Translations under genes and position numbers: made by a program
Assembly: GCA_030706405.1 (NCBI GenBank)
Contig: JAUZOO010000002.1
Coordinates: forward strand, 1 to 64,000
Source of the DNA: Bacteroidota bacterium
GTDB taxonomy: Bacteria > Bacteroidota > Bacteroidia > Bacteroidales > JAAUTT01
DNA length: 64,000 nt
Direction of reading: 5' to 3'
The notes under the pieces: generated by a model
Databases searched by the model: none
The model's input: the letters and a program-made list of their open reading frames with translations, nothing else
Told to the model about the DNA's origin: nothing
Shown here: piece after piece, positions 28,528-36,729 of the stretch
Layout of the letters: each line of letters opens with the position of its first letter
Numbering within the stretch: the first letter of the stretch is position 1

Positions 28528-29583
28528 ATGAAAAACATTGGAATTGTATTGCTTACCATATTATTGCTTTCGTGTACCGTTAGCAACGATATTGAAACTT
28601 ACAAATCGAACGGAAAACAACAGCCCGAAGACCGAAGTATTGTTTATGCGCTGCCTCAAACAGCCATCACAGTAACCCTCGAAGTAACCAAAACTACCAT
28701 AAAAAAAGGTCCTTATGCCGAATACGCCCAGAAATTGCTGGCTATTTCTAACGTTTCGCTATGGGATTCGCAAACATGGGCTATTACCGATGCCAAGATC
28801 AGTGCACGGAACGAAGCCGACCCGTCACAATATTACACCATCACCTATAAAACTTATCCCGATAACCTCAATCGGTTATTTGCGGTTACCAACAGCGGTG
28901 TAATCCTCGATTTTGCCAATAGCTGGGCTCCACAAGCCGGTAAACTGTTATCGGAAAAGCCCGCATCCGTACTCTTTGATCCATGCCTGATGGAACCTAC
29001 GGTTACTGAGAAAGTGGACACGCTTTATAAGACCCTGGTAAAAGATACATCCTTTACCAAAGTTCCCGTATTAAAAAAACAGATACATGCCAAAACTCCT
29101 GAGGAAATAGCTGTCGAAGCTGCTAAGGAATTGCTTAAAACCCGCAAACGTAAAATTAAAACTTTGCGAGGTGAGTATGATTATCACCCCGATGGTATGG
29201 CCTTAAAAGTAATGGTAGATGAGTTGAACAAGCAGGAAGAAAAATATCTTTCGCTATTTATTGGTGCCCGTCTGACTGAAAAGTTATATTATACGTTTAC
29301 CTTCATTCCGCAAGACAATGCTACTTCGAAAGAACTTTGCTATTTCAGTACCGAAAATGGTATTCAAACTCAAAATACATCCGGAAACGCTGTAATTTCA
29401 CTTCAGCTGACGAAAGAACAAGAACCTGCTAAAGGAACCTCGCCAGACAAAAGTAAAAACATTCTTTACATTCGCGTACCTGTAATGGTAGGAGTAAGCC
29501 TCAAACAAAATACTACCGAACTTGCTACATCGCGTATTCCGGTTTATCAATTCGGAAGTGTACAGGTGCTGGGGCTTAAATAA
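28528..29583 (+). CDS. DUF4831-like lipoprotein
   Basis: 351-aa secreted protein. Residues 1-16 form a lipoprotein signal ending LLLSC, so Cys16 should carry lipid. The mature part starts with a YKSNGKQQPEDRSIVYALPQTAITVTLEV segment and a KKGPYAEYAQKLLAISN stretch that I associate with DUF4831 of Bacteroidetes. It is beta-rich with no catalytic motif. Function unknown; a cell-envelope location is likely. It is the last host gene before the integrated element. Confidence 0.8.
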   Translation: MKNIGIVLLTILLLSCTVSNDIETYKSNGKQQPEDRSIVYALPQTAITVTLEVTKTTIKKGPYAEYAQKLLAISNVSLWDSQTWAITDAKISARNEADPSQYYTITYKTYPDNLNRLFAVTNSGVILDFANSWAPQAGKLLSEKPASVLFDPCLMEPTVTEKVDTLYKTLVKDTSFTKVPVLKKQIHAKTPEEIAVEAAKELLKTRKRKIKTLRGEYDYHPDGMALKVMVDELNKQEEKYLSLFIGARLTEKLYYTFTFIPQDNATSKELCYFSTENGIQTQNTSGNAVISLQLTKEQEPAKGTSPDKSKNILYIRVPVMVGVSLKQNTTELATSRIPVYQFGSVQVLGLK

Positions 29584-29628
29584 ATAAAATAGTAAATCAC
29601 GGAGTTTGAAATAGATAATAATAGTCAG

Positions 29629-29669
29629 AAAAGGCTGCATCTTAATTAAAATTTGAGATGCAGCCTTTT
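29629..29669 (+). terminator. Terminator of the DUF4831 gene
   Basis: Hairpin AAAAGGCTGCATCT / AGATGCAGCCTTTT with perfect 14-base arms. Confidence 0.88.
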
Positions 29670-29723
29670 CCGGTTTAATGACATTGATGTCAAAATAAAT
29701 TCAAGTTAATTTTGTGCAGAAAA

Positions 29724-29757
29724 AAAAGCCCGTAGATTGCAGTATCTACGGGCTTTT
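29724..29757 (-). terminator. Displaced original terminator of the tRNA-Arg gene
   Basis: Perfect 14-base arms AAAAGCCCGTAGAT / ATCTACGGGCTTTT. Read on the minus strand it follows the 3' end of the tRNA remnant at 29765. It is therefore the native tRNA terminator, now cut off from its promoter by the 12.6-kb insertion. Confidence 0.8.
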
Positions 29758-29764
29758 ATAGTGG

Positions 29765-29809
29765 TGATTCCGCCGCGATTCGAACGCGGTACCCACAGCT
29801 TAGAAGGCT
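29765..29809 (-). pseudogene. Displaced 3' half of tRNA-Arg (attL)
   Basis: On the minus strand this reads from the anticodon loop to discriminator A73 of a tRNA-Arg(TCT): the 18-base core AGCCTTCTAAGCTGTGGG, the variable loop, a T arm with stem CCGCG/CGCGG and acceptor strand CGGAATC. No 5' half is adjacent. It differs from the complete tRNA at 42330-42403 at four positions only. It is the chromosome's original 3' half, separated by integration. The shared core 29792-29809 is the attL crossover segment. Confidence 0.9.
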
Positions 29810-29932
29810 CAAGCCATTAAATTTTATCGAATTATATGTTTTCTTAAAATTCATATTAAGTGCTGTATTTCAAGTACAAATATAATAAACTAATTTTATT
29901 ATTTATCATCTTTTTTCATTAATTTTATATAT

Positions 29933-29971
29933 TTGTATGCAAATTGTATGTACAATAAACTATTTGCATAC
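29933..29971. repeat. Left-end GTATGCAAA repeats (possible integrase arm sites)
   Basis: Contains TGTATGCAAATTGTATG (two GTATG units 11 bp apart) and the inverted TTTGCATAC at 29963-29971. The same 11-bp-spaced motif recurs at 42259-42281 near the right end. This fits accessory integrase or excisionase binding sites; function not shown. Confidence 0.5.
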
Positions 29972-29974
29972 GCA

Positions 29975-31273
29975 ATGAAAAACGAAATAGAATATAAAAT
30001 TGAACCCTTGAAAACATTTTCTCATGGAAATGTTACCGGAGGGGTAATATTAGATACGCGGAGAGAAAAAGGGAGAGGGTTATATCCGGTTAAATATAGA
30101 ATAACCTTTCAGCGTAAACAAGTTTACTATAAAACGGGATATGATCTTTCAAAAGAAGATTGGACATTATTGCCAAAAGCAAAAGGAAAAGACTTAAAGG
30201 AAACAAAGCAATTAATAATTAGTGGCTTTGATATTATCGAAAGCCATGTGAAGGATATAAAGGATTTCTTTTCTTTCGAAGCTTTGGATAAACGGCTAGG
30301 GAAGGGCAAAAAGGAATTTGTTTCAAATGCCTATGATTTAAGAATTGAAGAACTCAATATTTTGGGACAAGTGGGCACGGCTTCCATTTATAATTCGGCT
30401 AAAGTCGCATTGTTTGAATTTAACCCCAATTTAAAATTTGAGGATGTTACTATCAAGTTTTTAGAAAACTTTGAACGACATGCAATAGAATCTATTACAT
30501 ATAGTACCCTAAGCATATACCTCCGAACACTTCGTACCTTATTTAACATTGCTATAAGAGATGGAGACGTTTTGGCCTCTGCATATCCTTTTTCTAAAAC
30601 AGCCAACGATGGCGGATATAAAATAAAGCCAGGCTCTGGCACAAAAATAGCGTTGACCGTAGAACAGCTTACCCGATTTATAAGTTACCAGCCTCCAACT
30701 AAAGCAATGCAACGAAGTAAAGATTTATTTATGTTATCGTTTCATTTAGGAGGCATCAATATTAAGGATTTGCTTTTGCTCAAATGGAAGCAAATCGAAC
30801 AAAATGAACTTATTTATGTAAGGGCTAAAACCAAAAATACTACCGGAACTGAAACAAAAATAAGGATACCTCTTACACATGAAGCTGTTATAATTATTAA
30901 CCAATGGGGTAACCAAGATCGAAGTCCAGAGAATCGCATTCTTCCTTTTATGCCACTAGATGCTACTCCCAAAGATATAAGACGTATTACGCTTAACAAA
31001 GTAAGATGTATTAACAAACATTTGGTGCTTATCGGGGAAAAACTAAATATTGTTGGTATTAGCAGCTATGTAGCCCGCCACTCCTTAGCCACAATAATGA
31101 AAAACAGTGGTATTTCCGAAAGCTTCATTAAAGAAACCTTGGGGCACACAAGTATTAAAACAACTCAGAACTATTTAAAATCGTTCGAGACAGATCAGCG
31201 AAGAGAACAATTTGAAAAAATTGAAACCCTCCTAAAAAAACAAGCTGCAAAAAATGACGATTCTAATAAATAA
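29975..31273 (+). CDS. int: Tyrosine recombinase/integrase of the Bacteroidetes phage_int_SAM_5 type
   Basis: About 432 aa from the ATG at 29975. The open frame extends to a TTG at 29933, but that stretch holds the repeated putative arm sites. The N-terminal arm-binding region and SAM-like core (residues about 90-215) precede the catalytic domain. Conserved parts are the lysine-bearing KTKNTTGTETKIRIPL, box II YVARHSLATIMKNSG and LGHTSIKTTQNYL with the nucleophile tyrosine. In box I the usual TGLR arginine is absent (SFHLGGINIKDLL), as in IntDOT-like integrases of this phylum. It should catalyse integration into and excision from tRNA-Arg, given its location 165 bases from attL. Confidence 0.93.
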   Translation: MKNEIEYKIEPLKTFSHGNVTGGVILDTRREKGRGLYPVKYRITFQRKQVYYKTGYDLSKEDWTLLPKAKGKDLKETKQLIISGFDIIESHVKDIKDFFSFEALDKRLGKGKKEFVSNAYDLRIEELNILGQVGTASIYNSAKVALFEFNPNLKFEDVTIKFLENFERHAIESITYSTLSIYLRTLRTLFNIAIRDGDVLASAYPFSKTANDGGYKIKPGSGTKIALTVEQLTRFISYQPPTKAMQRSKDLFMLSFHLGGINIKDLLLLKWKQIEQNELIYVRAKTKNTTGTETKIRIPLTHEAVIIINQWGNQDRSPENRILPFMPLDATPKDIRRITLNKVRCINKHLVLIGEKLNIVGISSYVARHSLATIMKNSGISESFIKETLGHTSIKTTQNYLKSFETDQRREQFEKIETLLKKQAAKNDDSNK

Positions 31274-31288
31274 AAGTAATAAAATAAT

Positions 31289-31296
31289 TACCTTTG
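31289..31296 (+). promoter_or_regulatory. Candidate -7 box directly before hicA
   Basis: TACCTTTG fits TAnnTTTG and ends 4 bases before the hicA ATG. If used, transcription would begin at or next to the start codon, giving a leaderless hicA mRNA. Confidence 0.35.
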
Positions 31297-31300
31297 AAAG

Positions 31301-31498
31301 ATGAAATACAGTGAACTCCTTAGGATTCTTAAACAAAATGGCTGGTACGAAGCTCGACAATCGGGAAGCCATGTAATAATGAAACACAAGGAAAAGTCTG
31401 GGTCAATCACCGTGCCCAATCACGGTAGCGACGAAGTAAAAAAAGGGTTATTACAAGCAATTTTGAAACAAACAGGTATTAATATAACAAAGCGATGA
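31301..31498 (+). CDS. hicA: HicA-family mRNA interferase toxin
   Basis: 65-aa double-stranded RNA-binding-like fold of the HicA/YcfA family. It starts KYSELLRILKQNGWYEARQSGSH with the catalytic His24 in GSHVIMKH, and continues with ITVPNHGSDEVKKGLLQAILKQTGI, all standard for active HicA. It would cleave mRNA when free of its antitoxin. It overlaps the antitoxin gene by 4 bases and lies 27 bases after the integrase gene, so it may stabilise the element. Confidence 0.93.
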   Translation: MKYSELLRILKQNGWYEARQSGSHVIMKHKEKSGSITVPNHGSDEVKKGLLQAILKQTGINITKR

Positions 31499-31884
31499 AA
31501 AAGCCTAAAATTATACTTACAGTTATTAAAGAAGAAACCGGATATAGTGCCTATACCAATGTTCAAGATAATTTTATAAGCACACAGGCCGCAGATTTCG
31601 AAGAACTTAAGCGAAATATTTTGGAAGCCTTAAACTTGGCATTTGAGGACAAGGAGATTTCTTATACAATTGAGGAAATAAGGTTTACCTACGACCTGGC
31701 TAGCTTCTTTAATTTTTACAAAGTCATTAACGCCTCTGCTTTATCCAAACGGCTGCATATGCCGCAAAGCTTATTAGCTCAATACATAAGCGGAAGCAAA
31801 AAGCCTTCGCCAACTCAAACACAACGTATTTTAAAAGGAGTGCAGCAAGTTGGAAGGGAATTGGCCGAAATAAATTTTGTGTAA
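31495..31884 (+). CDS. hicB: HicB-family antitoxin with C-terminal HTH
   Basis: 129 aa. The N-terminal half has the partial RNase H-like HicB fold (KIILTVIKEETGYSAYTNVQDNFISTQAADFEELKRNI-type pattern). The C-terminal half (residues about 80-125) looks like a Cro/CI-type helix-turn-helix (ALSKRLHMPQSLLAQYISGSKKPS) for autoregulation of the operon. The start codon overlaps the hicA stop (ATGA), which couples translation of the pair. Confidence 0.9.
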   Translation: MKKPKIILTVIKEETGYSAYTNVQDNFISTQAADFEELKRNILEALNLAFEDKEISYTIEEIRFTYDLASFFNFYKVINASALSKRLHMPQSLLAQYISGSKKPSPTQTQRILKGVQQVGRELAEINFV

Positions 31885-31953
31885 CGATGGAACTGCCCAA
31901 AATTTTTATACCAAATACCTTGAGTTGAGCGTATTTAATAAAAAAATAGTGTT

Positions 31954-32883
31954 ATGGAAAGCCTGAAAAGAGAATGTGAAAAAGATTTTTTTGACTTCAG
32001 AGATTCCGTTTTGTATTGGTTTTGCGAAGAAAAAAAAGAATTTCCTTTAGCAGGTGGGCTGGGTTATCATTTTGCGGACCGAGTAGATATGTTTAAGACA
32101 GAAATGTTAAATAACGTGACAAGCTTAAATGAAAATAAACGAGAATATTATCTAGCAATAATAAAATCCAGATTAAGCCAAAAACCGCGGTTCGATGTGG
32201 AAAAATATCTGAACAAAGCCCAAACTTGGAGACCCTGCAATACAAAATTGAATTCAGCTAATAAATTATGCACAAAAGTACCTTTCAAAGTAAATTTCTA
32301 TCTTGATAAACCTCAAATTAGAGAATTGCGCTATAAAAAGCTGTGTTTTGGAGTTGGGCTTATTAAGGAAACAGATTATGAAATTTTTGATTATATAAAT
32401 TTTCTCTTGAAGCCCTTTGAACATGATTGGCGAGGTCGCCCATATAAACTGGAACTAAACCAAAATGTTCAACATGAGCCGGCCACCCAAGAGAATGATT
32501 CAAAAGGATTATTGAAGCTGATACCAATTATTACTGAAGAATCTATTAATAAATTATGGGGTGAATTTGGTCAGTATATTGATGATGATGTGCGATTTTG
32601 GGCACCTCGATTCTGTGACTTAGATGAAATATTGGCCAAGCCCTCCAAGTTGGGAAAAAACTGTGAAGCTGATAGCTCCTTTCATGCACTCATTACAATA
32701 CTTGCATTTATAGATGAGCATATTTTGTGCTTAGAAAACGAAAATAAAACAGTAGAAGATTTTGAGAAGTATGTTCTAAAAAGATGGGGTATTAAAGATT
32801 TCAGAAATAAAAAGTCCCGAAAGTTTCATTCATGTAAACATTTCCAATACAAAATAATTAAAGAAATGATTCAATTTGAATAA
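31954..32883 (+). CDS. Unknown element-encoded protein
   Basis: 309 aa, soluble, charged and aromatic-rich (W, F, Y, C common), A/T-rich codons. No signal peptide, membrane helix or recognised catalytic motif; a few Cys/His residues are scattered (C102, C106 and the C-terminal HSCKHF) without a clear metal site. It lies between the hicAB pair and the HTH/replication genes and ends at its own terminator, so it is an independent cargo gene. Cargo in this position of satellites is often anti-phage or regulatory, but nothing in the sequence proves that. Confidence 0.6.
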   Translation: MESLKRECEKDFFDFRDSVLYWFCEEKKEFPLAGGLGYHFADRVDMFKTEMLNNVTSLNENKREYYLAIIKSRLSQKPRFDVEKYLNKAQTWRPCNTKLNSANKLCTKVPFKVNFYLDKPQIRELRYKKLCFGVGLIKETDYEIFDYINFLLKPFEHDWRGRPYKLELNQNVQHEPATQENDSKGLLKLIPIITEESINKLWGEFGQYIDDDVRFWAPRFCDLDEILAKPSKLGKNCEADSSFHALITILAFIDEHILCLENENKTVEDFEKYVLKRWGIKDFRNKKSRKFHSCKHFQYKIIKEMIQFE

Positions 32884-32922
32884 TCTTATTAGAGCGATAG
32901 CACTAATAAGATTATTATTTTT
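32881..32922 (+). terminator. Terminator of the 309-aa cargo gene
   Basis: Perfect 12-base arms TAATCTTATTAG / CTAATAAGATTA overlapping the stop codon, followed by TTATTTTTG. Confidence 0.8.
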
Positions 32923-33037
32923 GTAAAATGTTGTTTATTAGTTATTTGTAATTTTAAGTTGTTTATTCAAATAGCACCAATAGCACCCATTAAAATTTGG
33001 CAATACTCAATCTTTGGTAAAAATAATATCAAAGATT

Positions 33038-33451
33038 ATGACAACAATAGTACAACTTGATCAAAACGATTTGCGGGCAGAACTAAAAAACTGTATCAGC
33101 GAATTTCTCACCGAGATTAAAGAACTCCCCATCCTACCAGAACAACCTGATCGCATTAACTTCCCTGAAGCCCTTGAATTATTTAACAGCAATGGCATCC
33201 CTACAAGCAAGTCGTGGCTTTACAAAAAGGTAATGGACAGTTTGCAGGGTAAGGACAATCTACCTGTTAAAAAATTTGGTCGTCGGCTTGTCTTTTCAAG
33301 AAAGGAATTAATAGCATGGTTGGAAGCTCAAACCGAGACTCCCCGGTCCTTCGATGAAATAATGACCAATAAATTAGCCAAAGTTGCTTCCTCAAAGCAA
33401 AAGAAAGGGCTGAAACATGGAAAAGGCGTCGAAACGAGCACACAGTTTTAG
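33038..33451 (+). CDS. Excisionase-like helix-turn-helix protein
   Basis: 137 aa from the ATG at 33038; the frame extends to a TTG at 33014. The central segment INFPEALELFNSNGIPTSKSWLYKKVMD and VKKFGRRLVFSRKELIAWLEAQ is the MerR-like/excisionase winged helix fold (HTH_17), with the usual phrase for binding DNA and a terminal lysine-rich tail. In integrative elements such proteins act as excisionases or early regulators. It is two bases upstream of the DUF4373 gene, likely one operon. Confidence 0.85.
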   Translation: MTTIVQLDQNDLRAELKNCISEFLTEIKELPILPEQPDRINFPEALELFNSNGIPTSKSWLYKKVMDSLQGKDNLPVKKFGRRLVFSRKELIAWLEAQTETPRSFDEIMTNKLAKVASSKQKKGLKHGKGVETSTQF

Positions 33452-33453
33452 CC

Positions 33454-34215
33454 ATGAAAGACGCCTATTATTTCCCTCACGATTCGAACGCGAAGGATGA
33501 TCCCAAGTGTATTTTACTGATCGAACAGTTAGGTCTCGAAGGTTATGGAATCTATTGGGTACTTATCGAAACCTTACGCGATCAACCATGCTATTGCTAT
33601 CCTATTCAGTTGCTTCCAGCTATTGCACGCCGTTTTAATACCACTTTCGAAAAGGTAAAAGCAGTTGTTTATTCCTATGATCTTTTTATGATAAAAGACG
33701 ACCTTTTGTTCTACTCTAATAGTTTATGTAACAGAATGAAACTATTAGAAGAAAAACGGGAAAGGCGTTCATTGGCAGGTCGTTTGGGTAATGAAAAAAG
33801 ATGGGGAACAAAAGCAATTGAACAAACATCGCAATGCGATAACAACGCGATCGCATTTGATCGCAATAAAAGTAAAGTAAAAGAAATTAAAGTAAAGGAT
33901 AGTAAAGAAAAAGATATAGATATGGGGAAAACTAAGCGTTTTTCCGCTCCTTCCAAAACTGATATTATAAATTATCTCATTTCAGAAAAGAATATGGAGG
34001 CTACCGAAGCCGAATATTTCGCCGATCGGTTTATCAATTTCTATGAATCTAAAAACTGGATGGTCGGCAAAAACAAAATGACAAACTGGAAAACAGCCGC
34101 AACCCGCTCGTTGGATTGGGAAGATAAACGGAAACTGCAAATCGAATCAAAATATGATAAACAACAAAAAGTTTTTGCAAAACTTGGTCTATCATTAAAT
34201 GGTGAGCTTTTTTAA
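33454..34215 (+). CDS. DUF4373 (Lin1244/Lin1753-like) replication protein
   Basis: 253 aa. The N-terminal YYFPHDSNAKDDPKCILLIEQLGLEGYGIYWVLIE (residues 5-39) is the DUF4373 signature, a winged-helix module common in replication initiators of phages and islands. A charged linker with repeated KVKEIKVKDSKEKD follows, then a C-terminal DnaD-like end containing FADRFINFYESKNWMVGKNKMTNWKTAATRSL. The likely role is recruitment of host replication proteins to the element, but this is from family context. It follows the HTH gene by 2 bases and overlaps the next small gene (TAATG). Confidence 0.85.
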   Translation: MKDAYYFPHDSNAKDDPKCILLIEQLGLEGYGIYWVLIETLRDQPCYCYPIQLLPAIARRFNTTFEKVKAVVYSYDLFMIKDDLLFYSNSLCNRMKLLEEKRERRSLAGRLGNEKRWGTKAIEQTSQCDNNAIAFDRNKSKVKEIKVKDSKEKDIDMGKTKRFSAPSKTDIINYLISEKNMEATEAEYFADRFINFYESKNWMVGKNKMTNWKTAATRSLDWEDKRKLQIESKYDKQQKVFAKLGLSLNGELF

Positions 34216-34403
34216 TGACATTAAGCATGGCAGCCCCTGAAATTATAGATTATTTCAATAATTACCAACCTGTTAATAAGCAACTAAGGTTAAGCCACTA
34301 CGAATTAATAACAGACCTGCCCCAATTTATTGAAATAGCCCTACACCGGATCAAAATAACAAAGCGAACAGCCGAATATATCAATCTGAAGTATTTCACC
34401 TGA
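34215..34403 (+). CDS. Small unknown protein (DUF6965-like)
   Basis: 62 aa, start overlapping the DUF4373 stop by one base. The pattern EIIDYFNNYQ...ITDLPQFIEIALHRIK resembles small DUF6965-type proteins of Bacteroidetes mobile elements; the match is by eye and weak. Probably helical, function unknown. Confidence 0.55.
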   Translation: MTLSMAAPEIIDYFNNYQPVNKQLRLSHYELITDLPQFIEIALHRIKITKRTAEYINLKYFT

Positions 34404-34458
34404 CTAGGCTTTTCAATAAAATCAATTCTGAAACAACAATCATTTAACATTCAATAAT

Positions 34459-34797
34459 ATGGAAAAAGTTTCTGCGTATCGTTGCCTATACTGTAAAGAA
34501 CTTTTTATTGATTCTGAAAGATGCCAGGCACATGAGGAATTTTGCCCCGGAAACTCAAAAACGAATGGCTGTTTTACCTGTGCCTTTCACTGTCTTAATA
34601 AAAAGCATATAGCCCCAAAAGTGTTCGATAAATATCATAGGTGTTTGCTTAATCGCTATAAGATTAGAATAAACCCTAAAATAAATTGTCCGTGGCATGT
34701 TTCGGATGATTTCAGAGAAGATACGGACTACTTAAACTCTGAACGGGAAAGATTCTTAACCCTCAAAAAATCAAAAAAATGTCGTGGAAGGAATTGA
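34459..34797 (+). CDS. Small Cys/His-rich (putative zinc-binding) protein
   Basis: 112 aa. The N-terminal YRCLYCKELFIDSERCQAHEEFC has a C2H2-like spacing (C9, C12, H25, plus C29). Further pairs GCFTCAFHCLNKKH and INCPWHV make nine or more possible metal ligands. It may bind DNA, RNA or protein. Its 3' end overlaps the recombinase gene by 19 bases, so the two are translationally linked. Confidence 0.65.
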   Translation: MEKVSAYRCLYCKELFIDSERCQAHEEFCPGNSKTNGCFTCAFHCLNKKHIAPKVFDKYHRCLLNRYKIRINPKINCPWHVSDDFREDTDYLNSERERFLTLKKSKKCRGRN

Positions 34798-35708
34798 AAA
34801 TAAGCGAGGTATTAGAGGAGTTTTTATGCAACTTGGACGTAAAGCCGGCTTCTGTTAATACCTATCGGGCTGTTATTACACTATACATAAAGTATTTATA
34901 TGTTAACAAATTAGCGTTTGACGGAGTGAATTTAGCCGATATTATTAAGTGGAAACACTCTTTAATTGAGAACCATAAACCCAAAGCAGTCAATCTGTAC
35001 CTGTCAGTTTTAAGGCGTTTTTATTCCTGGCTGGAAATATCAGGTTATTATACCAATGTATTCAAGGGTATCAAATTAAGTAAGGTTCCAAATACATACC
35101 GCCGGATGCCGCTTACAGTTGAACAGGTAGGGAAATTATTATCTATCATTGATACTACCGCCATAACAGGCCGCCGCGACCATGCCATTATTAACCTCAT
35201 GGTTAAAACAGGCCTTCGCCGTATTGAGATAAACCGTATGGATGTGGGCGATCTGGTAGAACTCAACGGAAAACATCTGTTGAGAATACAACGCAAAGGC
35301 CACGATTATAAAGATCAATATAAACCCATATCCGTTCAGTTGTTTGATGAGTTACAGGATTTGATATGTAGCCGTCAAGTAATCAATAATAACGATCCGA
35401 TGTTTATTTCATCCATCGGTACCAACAATACCCGGCTAAGTGTTTGCCGCATATCCGAAATCATAAAAGCATACCTGAATAAGATCGGGCTCGTTGATCG
35501 TATGTATTCAGCCCATTCATTAAGACATACGGCCGCCGTTACTCTTCTCGAATCAGGTTATGACATTCATTATGTCCAAATGTACCTTGGGCACTCCTCA
35601 ACTGCCACAACACAGTTATATACTAAGCTAATTTCTGATAGAATTCAATACGATGATAGTGCAATAAACGACCTCGAAAAAGTATTTTTTCAAACCTCTC
35701 CGCCCTAA
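34779..35708 (+). CDS. Second tyrosine recombinase, XerC/XerD-like
   Basis: 309 aa, standard Xer length. The N-terminal SAM-like domain (residues about 8-90, RRFYSWLEISGYYTN) is followed by a catalytic domain with all signature residues: Arg in KTGLRRIEI, Lys in QRKGHDYK, HxxR in HSLRHTAAV, His in LGHSSTATTQ and the nucleophile Tyr in LYTK. It appears active. It sits in the middle of the element away from both att sites, so its job (multimer resolution, inversion or a second integration route) is unclear. Confidence 0.9.
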   Translation: MSWKELKISEVLEEFLCNLDVKPASVNTYRAVITLYIKYLYVNKLAFDGVNLADIIKWKHSLIENHKPKAVNLYLSVLRRFYSWLEISGYYTNVFKGIKLSKVPNTYRRMPLTVEQVGKLLSIIDTTAITGRRDHAIINLMVKTGLRRIEINRMDVGDLVELNGKHLLRIQRKGHDYKDQYKPISVQLFDELQDLICSRQVINNNDPMFISSIGTNNTRLSVCRISEIIKAYLNKIGLVDRMYSAHSLRHTAAVTLLESGYDIHYVQMYLGHSSTATTQLYTKLISDRIQYDDSAINDLEKVFFQTSPP

Positions 35709-35935
35709 ACGTTAAGTTTAATGGGTATCCTAAAGGGATAGAATAGACTCAGACTTAGAGCAATTGAAATAAAGTAAGGAGCTGGCTCTTTATGTCTTTT
35801 AAATTATTAATAATAAGCTTAATAGGGGGTATGGGGTAAAATCCGTAGGACTTTTTGATACAAACCGATTGGGGAGGACATCGCACACACGTGCAAAATT
35901 CAACCTTTTAGGGGTTGACTTAACAATAAAGCAAG

Positions 35936-36175
35936 ATGAAAAATATTGATAAAACAGATCAGTTAAAATCGTTATTGCTCTGGCAAACAAATGAAGGATT
36001 TGAAGATGAAGTCCTTTTCCGGTATAAATGTGGTAACTGTCGGGATAAAAAAGCGGCTTATGAACAGGTGGAATCTGACTATGAAGCAATAACAGGCCGC
36101 CGCCGCTATTCCTGTTATGATTCCTGGCGCACTTCTCTACGGAGGTGTAAAAAGCGCCTTAAGGTCCCGCCTTAA
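35936..36175 (+). CDS. Small unknown phage-type protein
   Basis: 79 aa, basic, with C32, C35 in KCGNCRDKKAAYEQVESDYEAITGRRRYSCYDSWRTSLRR. Similar short basic proteins with an ESDYxxxxGRRRYxSYxSWR-like pattern occur in Bacteroidetes prophages; function unknown. A 227-base gap precedes it with no clear gene or terminator. Confidence 0.6.
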   Translation: MKNIDKTDQLKSLLLWQTNEGFEDEVLFRYKCGNCRDKKAAYEQVESDYEAITGRRRYSCYDSWRTSLRRCKKRLKVPP

Positions 36176-36276
36176 AATATTTTATCTCACTATCAAACAA
36201 ATGAAACTTTGTTTCCGGCTAATGCCGGAGCAAACCTATTCCTTTACATAGAAATCAAACAATTAAATTAAACTTT

Positions 36277-36585
36277 ATGAGTGATATAAAAAATAACCAA
36301 TTAAAAATTAAGATTTTAGGTAATGAGTTTGTAGTTAGGCAATCATTTGGAGGGTTAATCCTTTTCGAAGAGATGACGGGAAAAACTTCAACTATCATTA
36401 CAGATAGTGTGAGCGATGCGTCTAAATTGTTTTACTGTTTTCTCAAAGCCGGAAACCGTGAAACGTTTAACTACAGCTATGATGAATTCATAAATGTACT
36501 TGATGAAACTGAGGTGTTTGAAGAATTCGTTGAATATCTGAAAAGCCTCGCTCCTGCAAACAAAAAACTCACCACTAAAAAATAA
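36277..36585 (+). CDS. Putative phage tail assembly chaperone-like protein
   Basis: 102 aa. Composition and motif order (short N-terminal beta part, FVVRQSFGGLILFEEMTGK, then SKLFYCFLKAGN and acidic C-terminal helices) resemble small chaperone proteins encoded just before tape measure genes. It is two small genes upstream of the tape measure gene, the usual place. No programmed frameshift partner was seen. Assignment is by context and weak similarity. Confidence 0.55.
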   Translation: MSDIKNNQLKIKILGNEFVVRQSFGGLILFEEMTGKTSTIITDSVSDASKLFYCFLKAGNRETFNYSYDEFINVLDETEVFEEFVEYLKSLAPANKKLTTKK

Positions 36586-36589
36586 TAAC

Positions 36590-36724
36590 ATGATAAAAAT
36601 TAAATTTTTAAAGTCAGCCGTAGAAATCGGCTATGCTTATTGTGCTGGTCAGATTGCCGATGTGCCGGAAGAAATGGGTATTCACCTGATTGATTTGGGA
36701 TATACCGAAAAAGTGAAAGAATAG
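36590..36724 (+). CDS. 44-aa phage-type small protein
   Basis: A 44-codon frame (starts MIKIKFLKSAVEIGYAYCAG, ends EKVKE) that begins 4 bases after the preceding stop and ends 6 bases before a strong terminator. The pattern hydrophobic strand - G/A-G-Q-I-A-D-V-P - I-D-L-G-Y resembles the tiny head/tail-region proteins found in siphophage structural modules. Short but tightly placed, so probably real. Confidence 0.6.
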   Translation: MIKIKFLKSAVEIGYAYCAGQIADVPEEMGIHLIDLGYTEKVKE

Positions 36725-36729
36725 CGTTA

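Noticed and set aside
29765-29809. A second functional tRNA gene at the left end
   Set aside because: Only the 3' half is present; no 5' half, D arm or acceptor 5' strand lies on the adjoining element side.
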